Below, one piece after another: positions 54,502 through 63,046 of a DNA stretch of 64,000 nucleotides (the stretch's first letter is position 1; each line of letters begins with the position of its first letter). A program made the position numbers and the translations under genes. Origin of the DNA: Alphaproteobacteria bacterium (GTDB lineage: Bacteria > Pseudomonadota > Alphaproteobacteria > CACIAM-22H2); contig JAEULA010000031.1 of NCBI GenBank assembly GCA_016793165.1, forward strand, positions 62,001 through 126,000, given 5' to 3'. The notes under the pieces are model-generated. The model did no database searches and was not told the DNA's origin. It was given only the letters and a program-made list of their open reading frames with translations.

Positions 54502-54614
54502 GCGGCTTCCTCCGGTGGCTGCATCGCCATGGGGGACGATAACCGCAGCCGCCGGATCCCTTCACCCTCTCTCACACTCGCCGTCGGCGGCGAGATCGAT
54601 CGGGCTGCCCCGAG

Positions 54615-55547
54615 TCAGCTCCGGCGCACGCGGTAGCCGAGGTCCCTCAGGAGGGCGGCGAGGCGCTTGCGGCCGGCGCCGTTGAGCGGAGGGCTCGGCG
54701 GCAGCGGCTCCCCGACGTCGGGTCCGATCATCCCGAGCGCCGCCTTCATCACGCCGCACCAATGGACGCCGACGCCCCCGCGCGTGTGCGACTCGAACAG
54801 GAAGCGCATGAGCGGCGCCAGCTTCGCCCAGAGCAGCCGTGCGGTCTTCAGGTCGCCGTTGCGGCTGATCGCGACGTAGAGCTCGTTGGCCGCGCGCGGC
54901 GTGATGCTCGGAATTCCGGAGATCCATCCGTGCGCGCCGTGGCTCAGGCCTTCGAACGCGACGTAGTCGATGCCGGCATAGACCGGCATCCGCCCGCGGG
55001 TCGCCTGCATCAGCTCGACCATGCGGTCCGGCATGAGGTTGGAGAGCTTGATGGCGGCGATCGCCTTCTCGTCGAACAGCTGCTTGAGCTGCGCGGTGTC
55101 GAGGTCGACGCCCGTGCCGGCGGCGTTGTGGTAGAGCACCGTCGGGATCGACACCGCATCGGCGATGCGCCGGTAGTGGTCCATGACCGCCGGTCGCGTC
55201 GGTCCGCCGTAATAGGGCGGCACGATCAGCAGCGCGTCGGCACCGGCGCGCTCCGCATGTTTCGACAGATCGATGGCGATGCGGGTGGCGTAGTGGTGCG
55301 TGCCGGCCATGATCGGGACGCGGCCGGCATTCGCCTCGATCACGGCGTCGAGCACGCGCTTGCGGTCCGCGGATTCCATGGCGAAGAACTCGCCCGCGCT
55401 GCCCAGCGGAGAGAGGCCGGCGACGCCCTCGCCGATCAGCCATTCGATATGCGGCTTGACCGCCCGCAGGTTCAGCGCGCCGTCGCGGGTGAACGGCGTG
55501 ACCGACGAGGCGACGATTCCCGGCGGTATCGGATTTCGTTTCGGCAT
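54615..55547 (-). CDS. DapA-family aldolase
   Basis: A 310-residue dihydrodipicolinate synthase/NAL-family protein with an orthodox site: VASSVTPFTRDG, LSPLGSAGEFFAM, Tyr139 in PTVLYHNAAG and Schiff-base Lys167 in AIKLSNLMPDR. Its natural substrate is unclear; context is catabolic (CocE-type hydrolase downstream, divergent TRAP transporter upstream), not lysine synthesis. The ATG at 55547 has a strong AGGA-type ribosome site. Confidence 0.9.
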   Translation of the reverse strand: MPKRNPIPPGIVASSVTPFTRDGALNLRAVKPHIEWLIGEGVAGLSPLGSAGEFFAMESADRKRVLDAVIEANAGRVPIMAGTHHYATRIAIDLSKHAERAGADALLIVPPYYGGPTRPAVMDHYRRIADAVSIPTVLYHNAAGTGVDLDTAQLKQLFDEKAIAAIKLSNLMPDRMVELMQATRGRMPVYAGIDYVAFEGLSHGAHGWISGIPSITPRAANELYVAISRNGDLKTARLLWAKLAPLMRFLFESHTRGGVGVHWCGVMKAALGMIGPDVGEPLPPSPPLNGAGRKRLAALLRDLGYRVRRS

Positions 55548-55607
55548 GACCTGTCCTCCCCCTGGAGCCTTGGCGAGGCGAACGATCCGGCTGCCCAACC
55601 AATCAAT

Positions 55608-55661
55608 CAATATCAATCTTCATAATATTGTTTGACACGAAATTGCCGACCACGGTCTAGT
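55608..55661 (+). promoter_or_regulatory. AT-rich operator/promoter for TRAP system 2
   Basis: A perfect inverted repeat CAATAT-N11-ATATTG (55608-55630) directly precedes a consensus -35 TTGACA (55632-55637). After an 18-bp spacer comes TCTAGT (55656-55661), a 4/6 match to TATAAT, 66 bases before the dctP ATG. The repeat could be the site of the GntR-type regulator encoded at 58563 and would also face the divergent DapA gene. Confidence 0.5.
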
Positions 55662-55726
55662 CGTCGCGTCGTCGGGAAACGTGCGATCGCACGGATATCG
55701 GGTCGGCGACGCGGGGGAGGAAATCG

Positions 55727-56752
55727 ATGACGGCATTCATTCGCGCACCGCGCGTCATGGCGGCTGCTTTCGCGGCGGCGATCACGGGGGCTGCGGTCCT
55801 GTTCGGCACGACACCGGCGGCGGCGCAGCCGGCCAAGCAGACGGTGCGGTTCGGCACCGCGGCCATCGGCGGCGATCTGCCGGTCGAGATGATGTACGTC
55901 TTCAAGGAGTGGGTCGACCGCTCCGCGCCGGGCGAGTTCGACTTCCAGATCCATCACACCGGTACGCTCGTGCGCCAGGGGACGGAGATCGTCGCGCTGC
56001 AGCGCAACTCCGTCGAGATGAGCATCCTCAGCTGGTGGGATATCGCCGATCGCATCCCCGAATTCGCGGTCCTGACCGTCGGCTACCTGTTCAAGGACTG
56101 GGGCCACGTCAAGGCGGCGATGGATGGCGACATCGGCCGCGAGTACAAGGAGCGCATCGCGCGCGATCTCAAGGTCCAGATCCTCGACTACTACTACGCG
56201 GGGGCGCGGATCGTGAATCTGCGCGAGGCACGCAAGGTCGAGACGCCCGATGATCTCAAGGGCGTGAAGCTGCGCATGCCCGGCTCGCCTGCCTTCCTGC
56301 TGATGGGCCGCGCGCTGGGCGCCAATCCGGTGCCCATGCCGCTGCCCGACGTCTATCTCGCGCTCAAGACCGGTACGGTCGACGGCCAGGACAACCCGAT
56401 CTCGACCACCTATCGCGCCAAGTTCTACGAGGCGACCAAGCAGATCGTGCTCACCTACCATTCGATCCCGGCCAACATGCTGGCGATGAGCGACGGCGCC
56501 TGGGGCAAGCTGACGCCGCGTCAGCAGGCGATCTTCAAGGACGCCGCGCGGGCCGCGATGGTGTTCAACGACACCAACAAGTTCCGCGACGACGACGAGA
56601 CGCTGGAGAAGATGCGCCAGGCGGGCCTCACGATCACCAAGCCGAACGTCGACGCGTTCCGCACGCAAATGCTCAGGATGTTCGCCGACTCGGAGTTCGT
56701 GAAGAACGCGCCTGCGGGCTGGCTCGACCGCATCGAGAAGCTGGCGCGCTGA
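55727..56752 (+). CDS. TRAP transporter substrate-binding protein (DctP type), system 2
   Basis: A 341-residue periplasmic receptor with signal peptide (1-34, ending TTPAAAQ). Mature features: FGTAAIGGDLPVEMMYVFKE, QIHHTGTLVRQGTEIVALQ, the ligand-binding Arg in DLKGVKLRMPGSPAF, and LALKTGTVDGQDNPIS. It delivers an organic acid to the permeases. GGGGAGG precedes the ATG. It is the first gene of a plus-strand unit of uptake, regulator and enzyme genes. Confidence 0.93.
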   Translation: MTAFIRAPRVMAAAFAAAITGAAVLFGTTPAAAQPAKQTVRFGTAAIGGDLPVEMMYVFKEWVDRSAPGEFDFQIHHTGTLVRQGTEIVALQRNSVEMSILSWWDIADRIPEFAVLTVGYLFKDWGHVKAAMDGDIGREYKERIARDLKVQILDYYYAGARIVNLREARKVETPDDLKGVKLRMPGSPAFLLMGRALGANPVPMPLPDVYLALKTGTVDGQDNPISTTYRAKFYEATKQIVLTYHSIPANMLAMSDGAWGKLTPRQQAIFKDAARAAMVFNDTNKFRDDDETLEKMRQAGLTITKPNVDAFRTQMLRMFADSEFVKNAPAGWLDRIEKLAR

Positions 56753-56774
56753 CGGCGACCGAGGAGGACGCCGC

Positions 56775-57239
56775 ATGCGCGCCCGGCTTCGAACGGCGGC
56801 CGATGCGATCGGCGTCCTCGTCTTCTTCGTCGTCTTCGCGGCGATCAACATCCAGGTGTTCATGCGCTACATCGTCGGCCGGCCGATCAGCTGGAGCGAA
56901 GAGTTGCCGACGCTCGCCTTCTCGGTCGCCACGCTGTGGGCGGCCTCGTTCTGCCTGTCGGCGCGCGACCATATCGTCTTCGATCTCGTCCACGACGCCG
57001 CGCCGCCGTCGCTGCGCCGGGCGATGCGGCTCGTCGCGGGCGCGGTCGTGGCGGGTGTGCTCGCCCTCGCGCTCCCGGCGATCGTCGACTTCGCCGTCTA
57101 CATGAAGGTCCTGAGCACGCCGATCCTGCGCATCCGCCTCGACCTCGTGTTCGGCTTCTTCGCGCTGTTCATCGCGGCGCTGGTCGTGCGCGCGGCGTGG
57201 GACGTCTGGCGGGCGCTCGTTCCGCCGCCGGTCCCGTGA
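56775..57239 (+). CDS. TRAP transporter small permease (DctQ type), system 2
   Basis: A 154-residue protein with four membrane helices (IGVLVFFVVFAAINIQVFM, LAFSVATLWAASFCLSA, VAGAVVAGVLALALPAIV, LVFGFFALFIAALVVRA) and the family pattern SWSEELPTLAF. Lies 22 bases after dctP and 34 before dctM. Confidence 0.91.
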   Translation: MRARLRTAADAIGVLVFFVVFAAINIQVFMRYIVGRPISWSEELPTLAFSVATLWAASFCLSARDHIVFDLVHDAAPPSLRRAMRLVAGAVVAGVLALALPAIVDFAVYMKVLSTPILRIRLDLVFGFFALFIAALVVRAAWDVWRALVPPPVP

Positions 57240-57273
57240 CCGGCCGCGCCCGTCCTCGAGGCCCGGACGCCGC

Positions 57274-58566
57274 ATGTCGAACCAGCTCCTGACGCTCGTC
57301 GTCGCCTTCGTGGCGCTGGGGCTGATGCGCGTGCCGATCGGAATCGCCATGCTGGCGGCCGGCGTCGCGTATCTGCTGGTCAAGCGTGCCGATCCCGGCC
57401 TGGCCGCCGAGCAGGTGATGAACGCGATGCTGCAGTCCGACGTGCTGCTGGCGATCCCGATGTTCATCCTCTGCGCCCAGCTGATCGGCGTCGGGTCGAT
57501 CGGCGACCGGCTGATGACGCTCGCGCAGTCGCTGGTCGGACGCGTGCCCGGCGGGCTCGGCCACGTCAACGTGCTGGTCAACGTCGTCTTCGCGAGCATG
57601 AGCGGCAGCGCGGTGGCCGACGCGGCCGGCCCCGGCGCGGTGCTGGTGCGGCTGATGCGGCAGAGCGGGTATCCGGCCGGCTTCGCGGCGGCGCTGACGG
57701 CTGCGGCGGCGACGCTGGCGCCGATCATCCCGCCGTCGATCCCGTTCATCCTCTACGCCGTGATCGCCAACGTCTCGGTCGGTGCGCTGTTCGCGGCAGG
57801 GATCCTGCCCGGCATCCTGATCGCCGTGCTGCTCATGGCGTCGGTGGTCTATCAGGCCAAGCGGCGCGACTTCCCGCGCGGCGAGGGCATTTCGCTGGCG
57901 GCGCTTCCCGGCGTGCTCGGCCGGTCGCTGTTGCCGCTCGGGCTCCCGGTCCTCGTGCTCGGCGGGATCCGGGTCGGCGCGTTTACGCCGACGGAGGGAG
58001 CGGCCGTCGCGGCGCTCTACGCGCTGCTCCTGGTCGGCGCGATCTATCGCGACGTCGGGTCGCGCGATCTCTACGAGTCGTTCCGGACCGCCCTGACGCA
58101 GAGCGCCTCGGTCATGACGATCATCATGGGCGCCTTCCTGATGAACTACGCGATCGCGGCGGAGCAGCTGCCGAACGCGATCGCAGCCCTGTTCCTGTCG
58201 CTCGACCTTTCGGCCACAGGCTTCCTGGTCGGCGTCATGGTGCTGTTCCTGATCCTGGGCTGCTTCATCGACACCACCGTGATGCTCCTCGTCCTCGTGC
58301 CGGTGCTGCTGCCGACGGCGCGCGCGCTGGGGATCGACCTCGTGCATTTCGGCCTGGTCGTCACCGTCAACATGATGGTCGGCATGCTGACGCCGCCCTA
58401 CGGCGTGCTGCACTTCGTGATGGCGGGCGTGACCGGCATCCCGGTGCGCGACATCATCCGGGAGATCTGGTTCTTCTGCTGGGTCCTGCTGGCGGCGCTG
58501 CTGGCGCTCGTCTTCATCCCGGAGATCACATTGTGGCTGCCGCGCCATCTGGGCCTGATGAAATGA
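57274..58566 (+). CDS. TRAP transporter large permease (DctM type), system 2
   Basis: A 430-residue permease with about 12 hydrophobic segments and the motifs FILCAQLIGVGSIGDRLM, FASMSGSAVADAAGPGAV, LAPIIPPSIPFILYAVIA, FTPTEGAAVAALYALLL and LGCFIDTTVMLLVLVPVLL. It forms the sodium-coupled pump with the preceding two subunits. Its stop overlaps the regulator start (ATGA). Confidence 0.93.
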   Translation: MSNQLLTLVVAFVALGLMRVPIGIAMLAAGVAYLLVKRADPGLAAEQVMNAMLQSDVLLAIPMFILCAQLIGVGSIGDRLMTLAQSLVGRVPGGLGHVNVLVNVVFASMSGSAVADAAGPGAVLVRLMRQSGYPAGFAAALTAAAATLAPIIPPSIPFILYAVIANVSVGALFAAGILPGILIAVLLMASVVYQAKRRDFPRGEGISLAALPGVLGRSLLPLGLPVLVLGGIRVGAFTPTEGAAVAALYALLLVGAIYRDVGSRDLYESFRTALTQSASVMTIIMGAFLMNYAIAAEQLPNAIAALFLSLDLSATGFLVGVMVLFLILGCFIDTTVMLLVLVPVLLPTARALGIDLVHFGLVVTVNMMVGMLTPPYGVLHFVMAGVTGIPVRDIIREIWFFCWVLLAALLALVFIPEITLWLPRHLGLMK

Positions 58567-59693
58567 GCGCCGCCGCGGATCCCAAGCCGCCGGCGCCGAG
58601 TACACGCGACGAGGTGGTCGCGAGGCTGCGCGCCTTGATCGCCGACGCGGCGCCGGGCACGCGCGTCCCGACGGTTCGCCAGCTGATGGCGGAGTACGGC
58701 GTCAGCCAGCATCTCGTGCAGCGGGCGATGACCGAGCTGCGCGCCAAGGGAATGATCTCGAGCCATGTCGGCCGCGGCACGTTCGTCGGCCGCAGTGCCG
58801 CGGTGGTTCAGCGGCAGCGCAACGTGCTGACGCTGCTCTATCAGCATCCCTACGAGCGCGGTGATCGGATCGCGCGCCTGATCCATCAGCGCCTGTCGCG
58901 CGACGGGCACGGCTCGCTCGTCCTGACATACAGCGACGTCGCGCAGGTCATCGAGCTGCTGCGCTCGGGCCGTCGCTTCGATTCCTGCATCCTGCAGCCG
59001 CGCGGCTCCACCATGCCGGTCGAGCTGCTCGCGCTCCTGCGCCAGCGCTCCAATGCGCTGCTGATCGAGAGCCAGGTCGCCGAGCATCTCGACGTCGATG
59101 CGGTGTCCAACGATCCCCGGCGCGCGGTCTGCCTGGCCGTTGAGCACCTGCGCGGCCTCGGGCATCGCCGCGTCGCGTGGCTGACCGAGGCGAGCGGGAA
59201 CTATTTCTTTCGGCGCACGGCGGAGAGCTTCGAGGCGTTCCGGGCCGGGGCCGGGATCGCTCCGGCGGATTGGCCGGTGATCCGCGCGCCGATCGACGCC
59301 CAGAGGCTGGGCATCGCCGACCTGGGCGCGTCGCTGCGCGCGATGATCGCCGCTCCGGGCCCGGACCCGATCACTGCAGTGGTCGTCGCCAGCTTCAGCG
59401 AAGGGCGCCCGATCCTGGATGCCTTCGCCGCCATCGGCCGGCGAATCCCGCAGGACGTGAGCGTCATCAAGATCGGCACGCCCGATCTGGAAGCCGACCA
59501 TCTGCGGCGATTGTCGATCGTCGGCCGCCCCAGCACGCAGGCCGCCGAGACAGTGCTGCGCCGGCTCTACTGGCGCTGGGAGAACGCCGCTGCCCCGTTC
59601 GAGACCATCTACGATCCGCCGCTGCTGGCGCCGTTTGGCAGCACGGCTCCGCCGCATCGCGGCGCGGTCGCCGCCAAGCGCCGCAAAGGATGA
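58563..59693 (+). CDS. GntR-type HTH/LacI-type sensor hybrid regulator
   Basis: A 376-residue regulator. The N-terminal GntR winged helix (about 22-80) reads RDEVVARLRALIADA, VPTVRQLMAEYGVSQHLVQR and GRGTFVGRS. It is followed by a LacI/PurR-like periplasmic-binding-fold sensor (about 90-350; AVEHLRGLGHRRVAWLTEAS, AVVVASFSEGRPILDAF, IPQDVSVIKIG). This GntR-LacI combination resembles AraR-type sugar regulators. It overlaps dctM by 4 bases and should control the TRAP-deacylase-aldolase cluster in response to its substrate. The start at 58563 is preferred over 58533 because of the ATGA junction. Confidence 0.9.
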   Translation: MSAAADPKPPAPSTRDEVVARLRALIADAAPGTRVPTVRQLMAEYGVSQHLVQRAMTELRAKGMISSHVGRGTFVGRSAAVVQRQRNVLTLLYQHPYERGDRIARLIHQRLSRDGHGSLVLTYSDVAQVIELLRSGRRFDSCILQPRGSTMPVELLALLRQRSNALLIESQVAEHLDVDAVSNDPRRAVCLAVEHLRGLGHRRVAWLTEASGNYFFRRTAESFEAFRAGAGIAPADWPVIRAPIDAQRLGIADLGASLRAMIAAPGPDPITAVVVASFSEGRPILDAFAAIGRRIPQDVSVIKIGTPDLEADHLRRLSIVGRPSTQAAETVLRRLYWRWENAAAPFETIYDPPLLAPFGSTAPPHRGAVAAKRRKG

Positions 59694-61096
59694 ACGACCC
59701 GATCCGGAGGACTGCTCCGGAGAAGTGCGACCGCGGCCGGGAGCTGCGCATCCCAGACGAGGAAGCAGCGCCGAGAATCAGGATCATGCGGCGAGGAGCG
59801 ATCGGCAACGGCATCGCCGCGGCGGGCGTCGCCGGAATCCACGTCCGCGGCGCACACGCCGCGGGCAAGCTGTCGATCGGTCTCTGGGACCCCTGGGGCC
59901 CGGGCGCGAACGACGCGATGATGGCGTCCTGCAACGAATGGGCGGCGAAGGAGAAGGTCGACTTCCCGGTCGACTTCATCACCACCATCGGCGCGAAGCA
60001 CCATCTCACCGTTGCCGCCGAGGCGCAGGCTCGGTCCGGCCACGACATGCTGGTGTTCATCGGCTGGAACGGTTCCGACCCTGCGCGACTTCTCGAACCG
60101 GTCGACGACCTCATGGCCGATCTCGTGAAGACCAACGGTGCTGCCAACCAGGCAGCAGAATACTTGGGGAAGGTCGGCGGCAAGCGGGTGGCGGTCCCCT
60201 GGGCGGTCATGAGCGCGATGAAGCCGCCCCGTTCGCGCATCGACCTGCTGACGCAGGATGCGGGCATCGACATCGTCGCCATGTATCCGGCCGATGCTCC
60301 ACCAAGGGCCGGGTCCCGGACCCGCGACGCGCTTCTCGGGGCGACCGGGAAGTGCTTCGAGGCGGGTTTCCCGTTCGGGCTGCCGCTGGGGCAGTTCGGC
60401 GACGCCGTCGACTGGGTCGACGCGCTCTTCCAAGGGTTCGGTGCGCAGCTGGCGAAATCGAATGGCGACATCGTGTTCAAATCCGATGCCGTGAAGCAGG
60501 TCCTCGGGTACTCGAAGCGGCTGGTCCGGTGGCTCCCGGCATACGTCTTCCCGTGGGACGACGCGTCCGACAACCGCTGGCTCGTCTCGGGTCGCGGCAC
60601 GCTGATCATGAGTCCGCCAAGCGGCTGGGCCGTCGCGGTCCGCGACACCCCGCATATCGCCGAGCGGTGCTGGACGCACGGCATGCCGGCCGGACCCAAG
60701 GGCGATACACGCCGTTTACGGCCAAGTTCGCCGGCATCTGGACCTTCGCGAAGAACAAGTCGGCGGCGACGAGACTGCCGCGCCATCTCAGCCTGCCGGG
60801 CGCGGTGGAGAAACTGGTCAAGGCGAGCAAGGGATACGACGCGCTCGTCACGCGCGAAGCTGACGACGTTCAAGACCTGGGTCGGGGTCGGCCCGCCGAA
60901 GGCCACGCTCTACCACTACCCGAATCCCTACAACCATCAGATCGCGGTGGCGCCGGCGCCGCCGAAGATCGCCAGTCAGACCTATGCCCAGGCGACGATG
61001 CCGAAGATCATCGCCCGCGTCGCGTCGCAGGCCGAGTCGATCGACACGTGCCTCGACTGGGCCCAGAAGGAGCTGCAGGGCTACAAGTGGAGCTGA
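59690..61096 (+). pseudogene. ABC-type extracellular solute-binding protein, disrupted by two frameshifts
   Basis: The frame from 59690 (ATGA overlap with the regulator; a Tat-like start at 59786, MRRGAIGNGIAAAG, is also possible) reads as a family 1 solute-binding protein up to MPAGPKG near 60702. The next 150 bases make sense only in another frame (RYTPFTAKFAGIWTFAKNKS, EKLVKASKGYDALV). From about 60858 the first frame resumes with LTTFKTWVGVGPPKATLYHY and continues to the end. The shifts compensate (net -1 then +1). As written, about 50 central residues are replaced by an Arg/Ser-rich stretch. No permease or ATPase gene accompanies it. Either a decaying gene or two sequence errors. Confidence 0.82.
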
Positions 61097-61163
61097 GGGC
61101 GAGGTTGTCGCGCGGTCGCGACGGGGTGCGTGACCGCGCGGCGACGCGCGAGGGGAGGACGAT

Positions 61164-62183
61164 ATGGGACGCAAAGAAGGCGGGGCGCCGAGCCCGGTGG
61201 TCGCGGAGATCGACTTCGACAGGCCGGGGCGGCAGTTCGGCACGCTCCGCGTGCCCTCGTCGCGCAACGATTCCGGCTGGGGCACGATCGCGGTGCCGAT
61301 CGTGCAGATCAAGGCGGGGCGCGGGCCGACGGTCCTGTTCACCGCGGGCAATCACGGCGACGAGTACGAGGGTCAGATCGCGCTCTCGAACCTCGCGCGC
61401 AAGCTCGACCCCCGCAGGGTGAGCGGCCGCGTGATCCTGTTGCCGGCGATGCATCTGCCGGCGGTGATGAACGGCACGCGCCTGTCGCCGCTCGACGGCC
61501 GCGACTTCAACCGCAGCTTCCCGGGCAATCCGCGCGGCAGCTTCGCGGAGGTCCTGGCGCACTTCGTCGACAGCCGGCTGCTGCCGCTGTGCGACTTCCA
61601 GATGGACCTGCATTCCGGCGGAATCGGGGCCGATCTGGTGCCCTGCGCGGCGGCGCATGCGCTCGACGACAAGGCGTACATGGCGAAGACGCTGGCGGCC
61701 GCGAACGCCTTCAACGCGCCGATCACGCTCGTGCTCCACGAGCCGAACGCCGGGCCGACGCTGCTCGCGGCGGCCGAGCGGCGCGGGATCCCCGCCCTGT
61801 CCTCCGAACTCGGCGGCGGCGCGCGGGTGAACATCGACGGCGTCGCCATCACCGAGCGCGGCGTGCGCAACGTGCTGCAGCACTACGGCGTCGTCGCCGG
61901 CAAGCCCGCGCCCGATCCGGTGCGCGGCCCGTCGCGCGTGATGACGGTGCCGGATCTCGACTGCTACGTCTTCGCGCCGCAGGCCGGACTGTTCCAGCCG
62001 GCCGATCCGATCGGCACGGTCGTCAAGGCGGGCCGGACCGCCGGATGGCTGCACTTCATGGACCAGCCGCGCCGCCCGCCGGCGCGGCTCGTCTACGGGA
62101 CTTCCGGGCTGCTGTGGTGCGCGCGCCACCAGGCCCGCTGCCAGCGCGGCGATCCCGTCGCCGTGATCGCCAAGGACCTCTGA
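61164..62183 (+). CDS. Succinylglutamate desuccinylase/aspartoacylase-family deacylase, DoeB-like
   Basis: A 339-residue M14-like zinc amidohydrolase: zinc ligands His/Glu in TAGNHGDEYEGQIALSNLAR and His in MDLHSGGIGADLVP, with GRDFNRSFPGNPRG between and SSELGGGARVNIDGVAI holding the catalytic Glu. It resembles N-acetyl-diaminobutyrate deacetylase (DoeB) of ectoine breakdown, but no other ectoine gene is nearby. It would deacylate an imported N-acyl amino acid or amide. Located 67 bases after the broken binding-protein gene and 32 before the aldolase. Confidence 0.88.
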   Translation: MGRKEGGAPSPVVAEIDFDRPGRQFGTLRVPSSRNDSGWGTIAVPIVQIKAGRGPTVLFTAGNHGDEYEGQIALSNLARKLDPRRVSGRVILLPAMHLPAVMNGTRLSPLDGRDFNRSFPGNPRGSFAEVLAHFVDSRLLPLCDFQMDLHSGGIGADLVPCAAAHALDDKAYMAKTLAAANAFNAPITLVLHEPNAGPTLLAAAERRGIPALSSELGGGARVNIDGVAITERGVRNVLQHYGVVAGKPAPDPVRGPSRVMTVPDLDCYVFAPQAGLFQPADPIGTVVKAGRTAGWLHFMDQPRRPPARLVYGTSGLLWCARHQARCQRGDPVAVIAKDL

Positions 62184-62215
62184 TCCCCGCCGCCACAGAC
62201 TCAGGAGACGACGCC

Positions 62216-62977
62216 ATGACGGCCATCGCCCGGACCCTCTCGAACGCGCATTCCGATGCCGAGGAATGGCAGATGCGCTGCGACATGGCCGCCGTCTTCC
62301 GCGTCGCCGCGCGGCTCGGCTGGAACGAGCAGATCGGCAACCACAATTCCCTGATGCTGCCGGGCGACCGTCCGCTGTTCCTGATCAATCCGCGCGGCAT
62401 GCTGTTCCAGGAGATCACCGCGAGCTCGCTGATCGTCTGCGACCTCGACGGCAACGTCGTGCGCGGCAAGGGCGAGCTGCGCAAGGTCGCCTTCCATATC
62501 CATGCGCGCATCCACCTCGCCAAGCCCGAGGCGGCCTGCATCGTGCACGTCCATCCGCAGTACCTGACCGCGCTGTCGATGCTCGAGGATCCGGAGTTCG
62601 TCCTCGCGCATCACGACAGCCTGATGCTCAACGACCGCGTCGTCTACGACCGCGACAGCTACACGCCGGCCGGCGACATCGAGGAGGGCGATCGGCTGGC
62701 GCGCGTGCTCGGCGACAAGTCGGTGATGGTGATGGCGCATCACGGCGTGACCACTGTCGGGCGGACCGTCCACGAGGCCTTCGACGAGTGCTACATCGCC
62801 GAGCGCAACGCGATGTATCAGATCACCGCGCTGTCGACGGGGCGCCGCCTGCGGGCGATCCCCGACCGCTTCCGCAAGGGCTACACCGGCCCGTGGGGCG
62901 ACAAGGTCGACTCGCGCATGCATCTCGACGCCTGGCGCCGCGTGCTCGACCGCGACGAGCCCGACTACGCGACGTGA
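62216..62977 (+). CDS. Class II aldolase/adducin family protein (copy B)
   Basis: A 253-residue protein with the same plan as the gene at 38051: GNHNSLMLPGDRPLFLINPR, MLFQEITASSLIVCDLDG, metal His in IVHVHPQYLTAL and MVMAHHGVTTVG, and the C-terminal LDAWRRVLDRDEPDY. The two are clear paralogues (about half of aligned residues look identical by eye). AGGAG lies 10 bases before the ATG at 62216, which sets the start. It is the last gene of the TRAP-2 cluster. Confidence 0.9.
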   Translation: MTAIARTLSNAHSDAEEWQMRCDMAAVFRVAARLGWNEQIGNHNSLMLPGDRPLFLINPRGMLFQEITASSLIVCDLDGNVVRGKGELRKVAFHIHARIHLAKPEAACIVHVHPQYLTALSMLEDPEFVLAHHDSLMLNDRVVYDRDSYTPAGDIEEGDRLARVLGDKSVMVMAHHGVTTVGRTVHEAFDECYIAERNAMYQITALSTGRRLRAIPDRFRKGYTGPWGDKVDSRMHLDAWRRVLDRDEPDYAT

Positions 62978-63046
62978 GCGGCCCGGGCCGCGGCGCCCCT
63001 GCGTCGGCGGGCGCCGCGTCCCGATCGGCGGCGCGCGTCGGCGCGC

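Noticed and set aside
61164..62183. Ectoine degradation locus
   Set aside because: The deacylase resembles DoeB, but doeA, doeC, doeD and ectoine transport genes are absent from the neighbourhood, so the pathway is not claimed.
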